A DNA stretch of 64,000 bases from Lactuca virosa (Eukaryota; Streptophyta; Magnoliopsida; Asterales; Asteraceae): NCBI GenBank assembly GCA_928212115.1, contig CAKMRJ010005745.1:77562407-77626406 (forward strand), given 5' to 3'. Numbering within the stretch: position 1 is the first letter of the stretch; each line of letters starts with the position of its first letter. The translations under genes and the position numbers were made by a program. Below are positions 35,499 through 46,022 of this stretch, piece after piece. The notes under the pieces were generated by a model. That model was not told where the DNA came from and searched no databases. It saw nothing but the letters and a program-made list of their open reading frames with translations.

Positions 35499-37358
35499 TT
35501 GTGCGAGGCGCCAATCTTAGCCCTGCAAGAGGGCATGGAGGATTTTGTGGTGTACTGCGATGCATCCATCGCAGGTTTGGGCGCGGTATTGATGCAGAGA
35601 GGGCATGTCATCGCCTATGCGTCGAGGCAGCTGAAGCCTCACGAGGCGAATTACCCGACGCATGATTTGGAGTTGGGGGCTGTTGTATTCGCCCTCAAAA
35701 TTTGGCGTCATTACCTCTATGGGGTTCGTTGTACGATTTACACGGACCACAAGAGTTTGAGGTATCTCATGGATCAGCCAAATCTGAATATGAGACAGCG
35801 TCGGTGGCTTGATGTGGTAAAGGATTATGATTGTGAGATCCTTTACCATCCGGGGAAGGCCAATGTCGTGGCCGATGCGCTTAGCCGCAAGGCAGCGCCG
35901 ATCAGGGATATCTGTCTGAGGATGACAGTGGTGACTCCGCTTCTGGAACGGATCCGGGAGGCTCAGCAGGAGGCTATGAAGGAGGAACATCGGAAGAGTG
36001 AGCGGATTGTGGGACAGGTTTCCTCTTTCGACTATGATAGCCGAGGGTTATTGACTCTTCACCGTAGGGTGTGGGTCCCTTATCATGGAGGCGTGCGCCA
36101 GGTCCTGATGGAGGAGGCGCACACATCCCGGTTCTCCATTCATCCCAGGGCGACGAAGATGTATAGGGATCTTCGTCTGGACTATTGGTGGCCCTGCATG
36201 AAGCGGGACGTAGCATGGTACGTGGAGCGGTGCTTGACCTGCAGGAAGGTCAAGGCCGAGCATCAGAGACCACATGACAAGATGCAGCCGTTGGATATTC
36301 CGCTGTGGAAATGGGAAGACATCACGATGGATTTTATCACCAAGCTTCCCAGGACCGCGCGGGGAATGGATTCAATCTGGGTCATTGTCGACCGATTGAC
36401 CAAGAGCGCCCACTTTATCCCGATTCAGGAGATCATCTCGGCCGAGAAATTGGCCGATATCTATATCAGGGAGGTGGTGGCGCGGCACGGAGTGCCAGTT
36501 TCAGTGATTTCAGACAGAGATGTGCGGTTTACTTCCAGGTTTTGGAAGAAATTTCATGACGAGCTGGGTACTCGTCTGCATTTTAGCACCGCTTTTCACC
36601 CGCAGATGGATGGCCAGAGCGAGCGGACCATCCAGACTCTGGAGGATATGCTGCGGGCATGTGTTTTAGATTTCGGAGGTAGTTGGGATACCTACCTCCC
36701 GTTGGGATACCTACCTCCCGTTGGGATACCTACCTCCCGTTGCAGGACCCCGATATGTTGGGGTGAGGTTGGCCAGAGAGTCATGGGGAGCACCGAAGTA
36801 GTGCTCAAGACGACAGAGAAGATTCAGCAGGTCCGGAGCAGGCTTCAGACTGCTCAGAGTCGGCAGAAAAGTTATGCCGATAAGCGTCGGTCAGCCCTGG
36901 AATTCCAGGTCGGGGATATGGTCCTCCTGAAGGTGTCGCCATGGAAGGGCGTCATCCGATTCAGGAAGCGAGGCAAGTTAGGCCCCAGATACATTGGACC
37001 CTTCAGGGTGGTAGCCCGGGTGGGCAAGGTGGCGTACCGGTTGGATATGCCAGCCGAGCTCAGTCAGATCCACAACACTTTCCACGTCTCCCAGCTGCGG
37101 AAGTGCATGGTGGACGACTCAGCAATGGTACCCTTGGAGGACATTCAGGTTGATGACAGCCTAAATTACATCGAGTGGCCTGTGACGATCCTCGACCGGA
37201 AGTCGAAGGATCTGAGTAACAAGAGGGTTGAGCTGGTAAAGGTGCAATGGCAGCACCGGAAGGGCTCGGAATGGACATGGGAGCCGATGGATGAGATGAT
37301 GGAGCATTACCCCGAGCTGTTTCAGGAGCAAGCAGCAGACTTCGAGGACGAAGTCTAA
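35499..37358 (+). pseudogene. RNase H, integrase and chromodomain of gypsy element D
   Basis: 619 residues. RNase H comes first (VVYCDASIAGLGAVLMQ, YTDHKSLRYL). Then the integrase zinc domain (H..H, CLTCRKVKAEHQ), the core with WKWEDITMDFI, SDRDVRFTSRFWKKF and DGQSERTIQTLEDML, the GPF/Y-like LGPRYIGPFRV and a chromodomain-like tail (YIEWPVTILDRKSK, KVQWQHRKGSEWTWEP). After the catalytic Glu, about 36683-36740, the normal integrase sequence is replaced by three copies of a 19-bp unit, so the enzyme is probably defective although the frame stays open. The true start is upstream of the frameshift; Met at 35499 is only the first ATG in phase. Confidence 0.85.
36683..36740 (+). repeat. 19-bp unit repeated three times in element D integrase
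   Basis: 'tgggatacctacctcccgt' occurs three times head to tail, displacing the expected coding sequence between LPL and CRTPICW. Confidence 0.92.
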
Positions 37359-37375
37359 AATAAGTGGGGGAGATT

Positions 37376-39570
37376 TGTAGCACCTGGTTCTTGGTACGTA
37401 TTCTTTTATTTAAATCTTTGAGTATTTTGCATTCTGGCCTTGGACTCGGCGAGTCAAAGGCTCGACTCGCCGAGTAGAAGCGGGAAGGGGCACGGGGTTT
37501 AAGTTGTGGACTCGCCGAGTGGGTCCCGGACTCGGCGAGTAGCCGCTGTCTGGACAAAACCCTAATCCAGGGGCTTGCACCCAATTTAAACACTCTAACT
37601 CGGCCTTCCTTGTCCCTAACACTTCCAGAAGAGCTGTAGAGCGAAACCCTAGCCCCCATATTGTTCTTGTGAGTGATTTTGGCATTGTGAAGGAAGTTTG
37701 GAGCTTAGAAGAAGAAGGAGAAGGTTGAAGAGTGCAAGGAGGGGAAGTAGATCCGAAATCTACACTGTGGGAAGCTTCCATTCAGGTAGAAAAGTTCCTA
37801 CCTTGATCACTAGTTCATTAGATTCCCTTTTTGTCCCAAATTTGTGGTTTTCAAGCCCTAAAACCTCAAACTCCATGTGTTTATGCTCCATGTTCTGAAA
37901 GGACTTCAGATCTGGACCTTATGGACATCTTAGAAGTGTAAAGTCTCTGTGGTTGAAGTGATTGAGGTCCCTATTGAGTGTTTGACCTCATAAAGAGCTT
38001 GGATTTGCCTTTTGGAGCTCATAGGGCCATGCATGCACGTAAAGTTTGCAACTTTACGTGATAAGCATGCCCTAGGAGCTTAGATCTATGGTTTGGAACC
38101 GTTGCATGCCTAAGAATTGGTCTGTTTGGAAGGAGGGTTGAAGGGACTCGGCGAGTGCCAAAGTGCACTCGGCGAGTTCTATGAAGATGGTCTTAGACTC
38201 GACGAGTTGGATGAACCACTCGGCGAGTCCTATGAAGATTGCCTGGGACTCGACGAGTTGTTCTTCCAACTCGGCGAGTCATATGAACAGTTACTGAGTT
38301 AAGAGGGGTTTAAGTGTAGAAGGTCCAACCCTTCGTAACTGCTCGCGGAATTAGCAATTTATCGAGTAGCAAAAGTCCCAGAAACCCAAATCCTCAAGAT
38401 GGATGCTCTGGTGAGGATTTGGAAGCGAGTAGGAGATCTGCTCGTAGGGACTCGGCGAGTTGTTCTCGGACTCGGTGAGTCGGATCGCGAGCCGGTCTAA
38501 TCGTCCCAAGTAGTGAGTTAGGGTGACTCAGTGAGTAGGAAAAAGGGACTTGATGAGTTAGTATGGGAATAGTGGGAGAGGGACTCGGCGAGTCTGTGCC
38601 AGGACTCGGCGAGTCCAGTCAACTGGAAGTTGACTTTGACCAAGGAGTTGACCTTAGACCAGGGGCAGGTCAGTCATTTGACCTAAGGGTATTTATGAGT
38701 AACTAATCGATGTTTATGGATTTATAGCCGGAGGATTACCGGTGCAACAGTCAGACGTCTAGCGAGCAGACTTCCAGCAGCTACTTTTCGAGGTGAGTTA
38801 CCTTCCAGTAGCGGTGGGTCTACGGCCACAATGCCGGCCCACCAGTAGGAGTTGTATGTTGGATGATTGTCTTTGTGATATCATCTAGGTTTGCTACTAC
38901 CTGATATGTTATGTGCTAGTATGATATGATGTTATATGCTAGTAGCAGTAGGGGAGATAGTCCAAAGGATTTCCGGTCGATAGGGCCGAAAGGGGTAGTC
39001 ATACCCAGTCATGTTAGACAGATTATGGTTATGTGATATATGTTATGTGGTAGTAGTAGAGGGGTGAAATAGTCCCCAGTATCCGGTCGAAAGGACCGAA
39101 GGGGAGGCCAACACCCATATATGCTAGGCAGTATCCGGTCGAAAGGACCGAAGGGGAGGCCAGCACCCAGATATGCTGGGCAGTATCCGGTCGAAAGGAC
39201 CGAAGGGGTAGGTCGGGCACCCAGATATGCCTGACAGTATCTGTATGTTATGTGATTGTATGGTATGTGGTACGATGGGGGAACTCACTAAGCTTCGTGC
39301 TTACAGTTTACAGTTTGGTTTCAGGTACCTCTTCAGCGAAGGGGAAGGAGCTGGCGCGGTAGCGGCACATCATACACACACACATTGGTTTTCCGCACTA
39401 TGAGATGTTCTGGGATTGTACTATGACATTATTATTATTATTTTATGATTTGGTTTCAGACATAAGATATATTTTATGAGATGATATGATCGGATGATGT
39501 TTTACTACAAATGTTTTGCAAACCATTTATTTTAAATGAAATTTTTGGGCGTAAAAATTGGGTCGTTACA
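37376..39570 (+). repeat. Element D second LTR
   Basis: Preceded by the purine tract AAGTGGGGGAGATT (37362-37375). It differs from the first LTR by scattered substitutions and small indels, and carries the same ACTCGNCGAGT clusters. Confidence 0.92.
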
Positions 39571-41159
39571 AGTTGGTATCAAAGCCCTGGTTTGAGGGAT
39601 TCGGACACACCTTCGGGGTGTCTGGACTCAAATCGAGGGATTAAAAGAGTTTTATAAATAAATGATTTTCTAAAGGCTAAGTAAAAGAGTTTCGAGAAAG
39701 AACAAAGTGTGTGATGTGCGCGACCGGCCGAGCTCAAGTAAGTTTTCCCCAAAGTACCCGTACAAGTTTATGTTATAATTATCAGTTTCAGTTTCAGTAG
39801 AACAACATGCTAGAATAGGACTAAGGATCTAGGAATAATGCCTTATGTGCCTGCTTTAAGTGTTCCAGCTTCATGAGAATTGCATGCTAGTACTAAGTAG
39901 ACAGTAGTAGGGTAGCCTGTTTAGGTTATGCCCGATAGTATGAGCTTAGCATTGTATGCTAGTACAGATCAGTCAGTATGATAGCCAGAGTAGTATATAC
40001 TTGATTATGTGTACTCAATGCCCGAATGCTGCTTGCTATGTGCTTTTAGGAGTTCTAGTTGTCTTTCACTAAATAGTAAACGAATATGTTAAGTTACATA
40101 TTGCAAGGACTAAATAATTTCAGAAGGTTGGGTCTAGCCCTATTTCGCAGCTCTTGTTTGAGTCCAACCGTTATAGGGTGGGACCTCTCATTCGAAGAAT
40201 TATCTAGTTTGAGTAATATGTAATAGTATTCGCGAGCTAGTTAGGGGAAGGAAGCAGGGACTTCTTATGCAGCTGATGGCAGAGAGTGGGATGGCGATTA
40301 CCTAGGGCAAGCCTAGGACGAGAGTAGCATGAGATCAGCAGTAGTAGTAGAAGGGACTTGGTGGAGTCAAGGCTGTTCTTGAGGAAACTACGGATAGATG
40401 TGGAAGGTAGTATGGGCCCGTACTACTGAAAGCAGAGGATCCGTACTTGAATTGAGAAAGGTTGAGGCGAGACCAGGAACCTTGCAGTAGATGTAATCCC
40501 TCTAAGGTGTGTCAGTACCACTAACAGTTGTCGTTATGTATTGCAGAATGGTGGTACTACGTTCGAGGCCAGCAGTTGGCAGTTCGGGAGAGGGATCGGG
40601 TTCGGGTTCAGGTTCCGAACCAGTGGATGAGAGGCTACGCGAGTTGGCTCAGCCCTAATGGGGCAGCCCTAATGGGGCAGTGATCGACTGTGCGCAGCAG
40701 TTGGTGCGGATCAGGACCGCAAGTGGGGGAGAGCTGGTGATTCAGGGCGAGAGGCCACAGCGAGGACCAGCTATATGTTCAGCAGCGAGAGCTAGGCGTT
40801 ACCTCCAGCAGGGTTGCACAGGTTATGTCGCGTATGTTATGGATACCCAGGAGACGGGTAGGGCGACGGTGGGCGATGTGCCCGTAGTACGAGAGTTCGC
40901 GGATGTATTCCCCGAGGAGTTGCCAGGGATACCTCCGGAGCGACAGGTGGAGTTCAGGATCGACCTAGTTCCTGGTGCAGCTCCGATAGCCAAGGCACCA
41001 TATCGGTTGGCTCCTGCCGAGATGCAGGAGTTGTCTACGCAGCTGCAGGAGCTGTTAGACAAGGGTTTCATTCAACCGAGCAGTTCACCCTGGGGATCCC
41101 CGATTCTGTTCGTAAAGAAGAAGGACGGGTCGCATCGGATGTGTATAGATTATCGGGAA
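39571..41159 (+). mobile_element. Second, deleted interior of element D
   Basis: Repeats the primer site, leader and first 30 or so codons of gag (from 40548), then jumps at about 40645 to the end of protease with a short duplicated 'agccctaatggggc'. It then reads 179 codons (40680-41219) into RT, but homology stops after DYREL at 41158; the rest of that frame is LTR of element C. It retains sense codons where the full copy has stops. Confidence 0.85.
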
Positions 41160-42172
41160 TTAATACACAATTCCATTCCAATGGCTCAAATGTGGGTCCC
41201 AATAAGTCCAAGCCCATAATCCCAAAATTAGGGTTTCATGGCATTAGGGTTTTCAAAACCCCAATTAGGGTTTCTTACCCAATACTAGCCCATTAGTCAA
41301 TTGGTTGAGCTTCTACGTCACGTTGGGCCTTATTGGGCCCATTAGGGTTTTATTAGGTCCATTGGGGTCCCTTTGGGCCCACTAGGGTTTCTTTTGGCCC
41401 ATTAGGGTTTAGTAGTCCCTTGTCCAAACATCCAAACGAGTCACAAACCAAACAAGGTACACCGCCACCCGACACGGCGGCCGGTGGCGGCAGGAGGTGG
41501 CAGCCACCACCCTACGCTGGTGGTTAGGGTTTCCTTTCCATTATCCTTTATCGATTACATCATACAACAGAAAACTCAATTAACACACACACTAAGCTAA
41601 CACACACACCCTCCATGGCGGTCTTGAGGCGGCAGCCACCATGGTCGGCGGCCATGGTGGTTCTTCCTTGACTTTTCTCCGGCAGCAACAACCCGAGACA
41701 TCCAAGCTTGCGAGACATGCTGAAACACACACCCACTACACGCACACACGCCCCTATTGCCCGGAAAGTAAACCCAACATCCACTGAGGTGGGTGGCGAA
41801 GGCGGCAGTACAAGAAAATGACAGCAGCGACGGCAACCCTTCAGCTGCTTGGGCGGTGGTGGTCGACATGGAAGAACAGTAGCAACACACACCCGATATT
41901 CAAGGCATGGACACAATCACCCATATGGTGGCATCCGACGGACCAGACGACTGGCACAACGGGTTTCATCGACTCTTGGCGGTTCTCCAGCAACAGCGTC
42001 GCAATGGCAACTGTCAACAATAGCGTAGCGGTCGGCGATGCTTAATGGCGAGGCAGCAGACGTCACCATTTGATCGGAATAGCGAACGAAATGGAGGTGG
42101 TGGCAGCCGACTTCACGCATGGCGGCTGGAGGACTTCCGTTGATGGCGGCCGGGGCAAAATAGGATGTTACA

Positions 42173-42400
42173 TGGACACCAGGTCTCCATGAACCGATTC
42201 ATAGAAGCAGTCAACCAGCATGGAAGAGCAAATAGTAAGTGTATTCGTAAAATTTTTGTTTATGAAACATAAGAAATGAAATAAAAAAGAAGCTTATTGA
42301 GTTTTTCTTCTATATTTTGTTAGAGGCTACTCCAAAACCAGTTTTGAAGCTAATGGGAATTCAAGGGCTTACTCTATTCCACTTAAAGAGTCATCTCCAG
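42173..42400 (+). pseudogene. MYB-CC / PHR1-like (GARP) gene fragment, right piece
   Basis: Begins at the target duplication TGGAC and reads WTPGLHE, an extra base, then RFIEAVNQHGRAN. A retained intron follows (about 42236-42323, GTAAGT...TTAG). The next exon reads KATPKPVLKLMGIQGLTLFH then LKSHLQ. This is the single MYB-like DNA-binding repeat of GARP/MYB-CC factors, which regulate phosphate starvation and other responses. The extra C and a lost splice donor after LKSHLQ make it a pseudogene. With the left piece (14042-14081) it forms one captured fragment split by element C. Confidence 0.85.
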
Positions 42401-42777
42401 TTAAGTTTTGATTTAAGGGTTTATGTCACATTTGATTTAAGGGTTTATGTCACATTTGATATTTTACCAATTAAGTTTTTATGTAGGGAGTAGAAAAAGG
42501 GGAACTTTTCTCCTTCAAAATTACCCATAGTAAGTTTTTAAGTACTTTTAATCAATATTTTAAGTCCATAAAGTCAACATACTGACCACACTTGTTGTAT
42601 CTGAATCAGGTTCTAGCTGAAGAAGCATCTGAAGGACTTTCAATTTTTTGATAAACTGAAATTAGCTCATTACTAAATAATCTTCAGTTTCCTCTTATTT
42701 AATCAGTGCATATTATAACTTTATAAGTTGCTTGTATATGAGGATCTCATCTTTTGGTAATATTTACATAATCCCAG

Positions 42778-42929
42778 GTCGATTCCTTAAAGAACAAGCA
42801 ACATTTATAGTTTCTGATTATGTGAAAGTAACAGCTTCTCAGTCAATAGCTACAATTTCAAACTTCAATGCACCTGGTGTCCCTATTGCTGATTTGGAGT
42901 TTCTTGACCTTTGCATTGGTGAACAAGAT
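42778..42929 (+). pseudogene. Gene fragment, possibly DUF674-like
   Basis: After a good splice acceptor ('aatcccag') the frame reads GRFLKEQATFIVSDYVKVTA and ends ...PIADLEFLDLCIGEQD at the insertion point of solo LTR E. The pattern 'T.FIVSD..KV....S...I..LN..GV...DLE...L.IGE' resembles plant DUF674 proteins of unknown function. The identification is from memory of the family pattern and is tentative. The sequence resumes at 45038 with no further recognisable homology. Confidence 0.4.
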
Positions 42930-45032
42930 TGTAACGCCCCGATTCCCGAGTATCAATTTATGGTTATAAATTTTCATGGTTTCAAGGTCTACTCGACGAG
43001 TTGGTGGCCTGACTCGTCGAGTAGCAGCGGGGTGGTCCGCGAGTTTAAGTGACCTACTCGCCGAGTCCAAGAAGGGACTCGACGAGTAGGAGCTGGCAGA
43101 TGAAACCCTAAATTTCGGGGATTTGCACCCTATTTAAGGGCCACTTATTCCCCTTAGCCTCACTTACTACCTCCCTTGAGTTCAGAAACCCTAATTGTGG
43201 TTGCTCTCTATAATTGTGTACTCCTTAGCTTGGAAGAGGGATCCTTGGCGTAAAAAGCTTGGAGTTCAAGAAGCTTGGAGCAAGGGGCTGTTGTAGATCC
43301 GGATTCTCTTCTGTCTTGGCATCATTCTGGAGGTAGCAAGTTGTTACCTTGGCTATCTCTTAGTTAGATCTCTTCATTTATGGGTTGGGATTTTAGGGTT
43401 TTGTAGTGGTTCTCCGATTTGGGTCGAGATCTGAGTTTGCAACCTCAGATTTGGACTCCGTTATCCCCTCTTTATCATAAAGTTCCAGTCTTTATTGAGC
43501 TATGGCTTTTCCCTTACCCTAAGCCACTCCTTTAGCTTGTTTTGGGCCATTATCATCATCTTGCATGCACGTAAAGTTTGCAACTTTACGTGATAAACAT
43601 GCCCGAAGAGCTTAGATCTGCAGTATGGAGGCTTTGCATGACTTAAAAAGCATCTGTATGGATGAAGGATTGAAGGGACTCGGTGAGTCGCAAGGTCGAC
43701 TTGGCGAGTCATATGAAGATGGTCATGAACTTGACGAGTTGGATGAACAACTCGGCAAGTCCGATGAAGATTGCCTTGGGCTCGGCGAGTGAGTCGACGA
43801 CTCGGCGAGTCGGCTAGGGTTTTCCCAACCTTTTTACACATATGAACCCGACGAGTTGTAAAGGGGAAACTCGACGAGTTGGCCAAGGAGTTTGCGGCTA
43901 CCGACATTAGGAACTCGACGAGTCACTCAGTGACTCGGCGAGTTAGCGAGTTATGCAAGGAACTCGGCGAGTGGCTAGTTGTACTCGACGAGTTGAGGTC
44001 AACATGGACTGTTGACTTTGACAGTTGACTTTGACTTTGACCAAGGGTTGACTATGGGACTTCTGGGGCATTTTGGGAAATTGGAAATTTACAAGCATGG
44101 TTCTATGGTACATTCAGGTGGTGGAGTTGTACCGGCAATCCAAGAGCTTGGGTTTATCTTCAGTGCGACATTTGCGAGGTGAGTTGTCCTCACTATATCA
44201 ACAGGGTCTAAGGCACCAATGCCGACCCTTTTCGGATTTGTATCCGGGTTTATTACACGTTATGCTTTATGATATATATCCTGGTTATAGGGTGGTTGCT
44301 ATGTTAGAGATCGGTTAGATCAGTATCCTGGTTATAGGATGGTTGTTATGTTAGAGATCAGTTAGATTAGTATCATGGTTATATGATGGTTTCTATATTC
44401 GTGATCGGTTAGATCGGTATCCTGGTTATAGGATGGTTGCCATGATTAGTGATCTGTTAGATCTGCATGTTTACTTGTTTATATGTATGTGCACATGTTT
44501 GTTGGTTTGGGGAAAGGGTTGAGGCAGGTCCTGCTGTGTGCAGTAGGCCAAGACACCCTGGACGGACCGGGTAGACTGCAGGCCCGGGCCGGGCAAATCT
44601 AGTCAGGCCGAAGGCCCAACGAGCGGTTCGGATAGGCTGAAGGCCCCGAGGAGGGCGGTCCAGACGTGTGGAGGGCTCGGAGAGCGGTCCAGATAGACTG
44701 AGGACCGGGAGTCGGTCCAGTCAGACTGATGGCTCATTATGCATGCTGTATCTGTTTGCTTATATGTTTATATGAGATGGTTATATCTGTATGGCATTGG
44801 TATTTTGGGGGTAACTCACTAAGCCTTCGAGCTTGCATTTATCGATTATTGTTTCAGGTACGGCGGACGACCGCGGGAAGGCGAATGCGTGATCATACCG
44901 CTCCTCACATCATATGATTTGGTTCTGGGATACTCTGACAATATACTACTTTGAAAACAAGTTTTGTAATAATCATGTGTTTTGAAAGGTTTTAAAAAGT
45001 TTTAAATTGGCTAAAAAATTTTGGATGTCACA
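42930..45032 (+). mobile_element. Element E: solo LTR of a Ty3/gypsy retrotransposon
   Basis: Begins TGTAACGCCCC and ends GGATGTCACA, 2103 bp, flanked by AAGAT on both sides (42925-42929 and 45033-45037). There is no interior and no second LTR, so it is the product of LTR-LTR recombination. It has numerous ACTCGNCGAGT-type motifs (42990-43080 and 43675-44000), a TATA-like 'ccctatttaagg' (43127-43138), and a 3' half (about 44470-45030) that resembles the reverse complement of element C's LTR. Confidence 0.92.
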
Positions 45033-45399
45033 AAGATTATTGTGTAGGATTTCCGTGTTGTTCTTGATCAAGAGTTGGGATTGATATTGAAGCTAAGAGA
45101 TATGATGATTGGTTGGATATATGAAGGGTTTTAGAGCTTCTTCAGACAGCTTAATGACGAGTTACTGAAACAAGAAGGTGCCCCTTTATAGCAATGTAGT
45201 ATTAGGTTATATAGTTAGGGAAAACCTCTTAATAACAATGTACAATCAGATCCCTTTAATATCAATGTATTACAATTTTTTGACATGATGTTATTAGATG
45301 AAATTGATTGTTTTGGTATATATGTGTTTCTATATTTTTGTATTATGCGTAAAAGAGTATCGTAAAGGCACGTCGTATATGCATATCGTAAATGGTTGC

Positions 45400-45699
45400 T
45401 GAAGTTTATGACATGCAAATGCGTGTCATCTTCATTTATGACAGGGGATTTAATGATACGCAATGCGTGTCCTAAAGGCGCATCGTAAGGTTACGAAACG
45501 CAAATGTGTGTCGTCTTCCTTTATGCCAGGGCCTTCCTTGATACGCATTGTGTGTCGTAAATGAGCGTCGTAAATAGACGACGCGCAAAAACGTGTCGTC
45601 TCTCGTTATGACAGGGCCTTCCTTGACACGCATTTGCGCGTCGTCTGAGTGTTTTACGACACACATTTCGCGTCGTAAAAGGTTGTTTTTCTAGTAGTG
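45400..45699 (-). repeat. CACTA right subterminal repeats and terminal inverted repeat
   Basis: Multiple short copies of 'cgcgtcgtaaa', 'tgtgtcgtc' and 'tatgacagggccttccttga' precede the terminus CTAGTAGTG. Subterminal repeats of this type are the transposase-binding regions in CACTA elements. Confidence 0.85.
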
Positions 45700-45702
45700 A
45701 TT
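45700..45702. repeat. Right 3-bp target site duplication (ATT)
   Basis: Matches 7179-7181. Confidence 0.8.
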
Positions 45703-45965
45703 ATTTCATGTAGATAACACTTTTACACAACATGAAGATAAAGCATGTATAACAACTTGTATTAGTATACAAGTTTACTTGTATCCCCCCCTAAAACTTG
45801 GATAAAAACGAAAGTGAGGGGTATGAACTCACCTTGAGTGTGTTTCTTGGTGGATAAATAGGTGAAGATAAAAGATTTCAACCTAATAACACTTGAAGAC
45901 ACTTGAAGGTCGAAATATCCTATGGATATTAACACATATTAATGTGTGTAATTGTAACAAAACTA

Positions 45966-46022
<57 letters not shown>

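Larger units (their letters stand above)
29622..41159 (+). mobile_element. Element D: Tekay-like Ty3/gypsy complex, LTR-interior-LTR-partial interior
   Basis: Two LTRs of 2200 bp (29622-31821) and 2195 bp (37376-39570) enclose a gag-pol interior. A second, shortened interior follows the right LTR: leader and gag start, then a jump from early gag to after protease, then RT up to about 41158. No third LTR is present; the sequence returns to element C's LTR at 41160, so the right part was lost by deletion or recombination. The left insertion point matches the uninterrupted sister copy ('gtgattggg/cttaatac' near 23550). The pol order (protease, RT, RNase H, integrase) and the chromodomain-like C-terminus fit the Tekay/Del chromoviruses. 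Confidence 0.88.
14082..42172 (-). mobile_element. Element C: large non-coding Ty3/gypsy-type LTR element, host of two further insertions
   Basis: TGTAACACCC at 14082 and ...GATGTTACA at 42172 are flanked by TGGAC on both sides (14077-14081 and 42173-42177). Two long LTR copies (14082-25090 including insert B, 27819-42172 including insert D) share the same sequence order. The minus orientation follows from the purine tract AAGTGGGGGAGAAT read on the minus strand beside the left LTR (25091-25104). The interior of about 2.7 kb has no recognisable gag or pol, as in LARD-type or internally deleted gypsy elements. The right LTR lacks its first few bases and about 0.5 kb of U3. Without B and D the element is about 8.5 kb. 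Confidence 0.85.
27819..42172 (-). repeat. Element C right LTR (5' LTR by orientation), interrupted by element D
   Basis: LTR sequence is 27819-29621 and 41160-42172. It lacks the terminal TGTA at 27819, carries a 351-bp internal duplication (28703-29403), and joins 'ggccggggcaa' directly to the last bases 'aataggatgttaca'. That last junction removes about 0.5 kb of U3 present in the left copy, including its TATA-like box. As the transcribing LTR this copy is probably dead. Confidence 0.8.
7182..45699. mobile_element. CACTA (En/Spm-like) transposon, non-autonomous, gene-capturing
   Basis: The left end starts CACTACTAGAAAAACA at 7182, and the right end is its inverse, finishing CTAGTAGTG at 45699. 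The inverted match covers about 31 bases with two mismatches (16 identical, 2 different, then 13 identical, CTTTTACGACGCG). The trinucleotide ATT flanks both ends (7179-7181 and 45700-45702), the 3-bp target duplication expected of this superfamily. Subterminal DNA at both ends is rich in short CGTCGTAAA/ACGCG-type repeats. I see no TNP2-like transposase, so mobility would depend on another element. Removing nested insertions A, C and E with their target duplications leaves about 5.7 kb, largely pieces of host genes. Confidence 0.85.
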
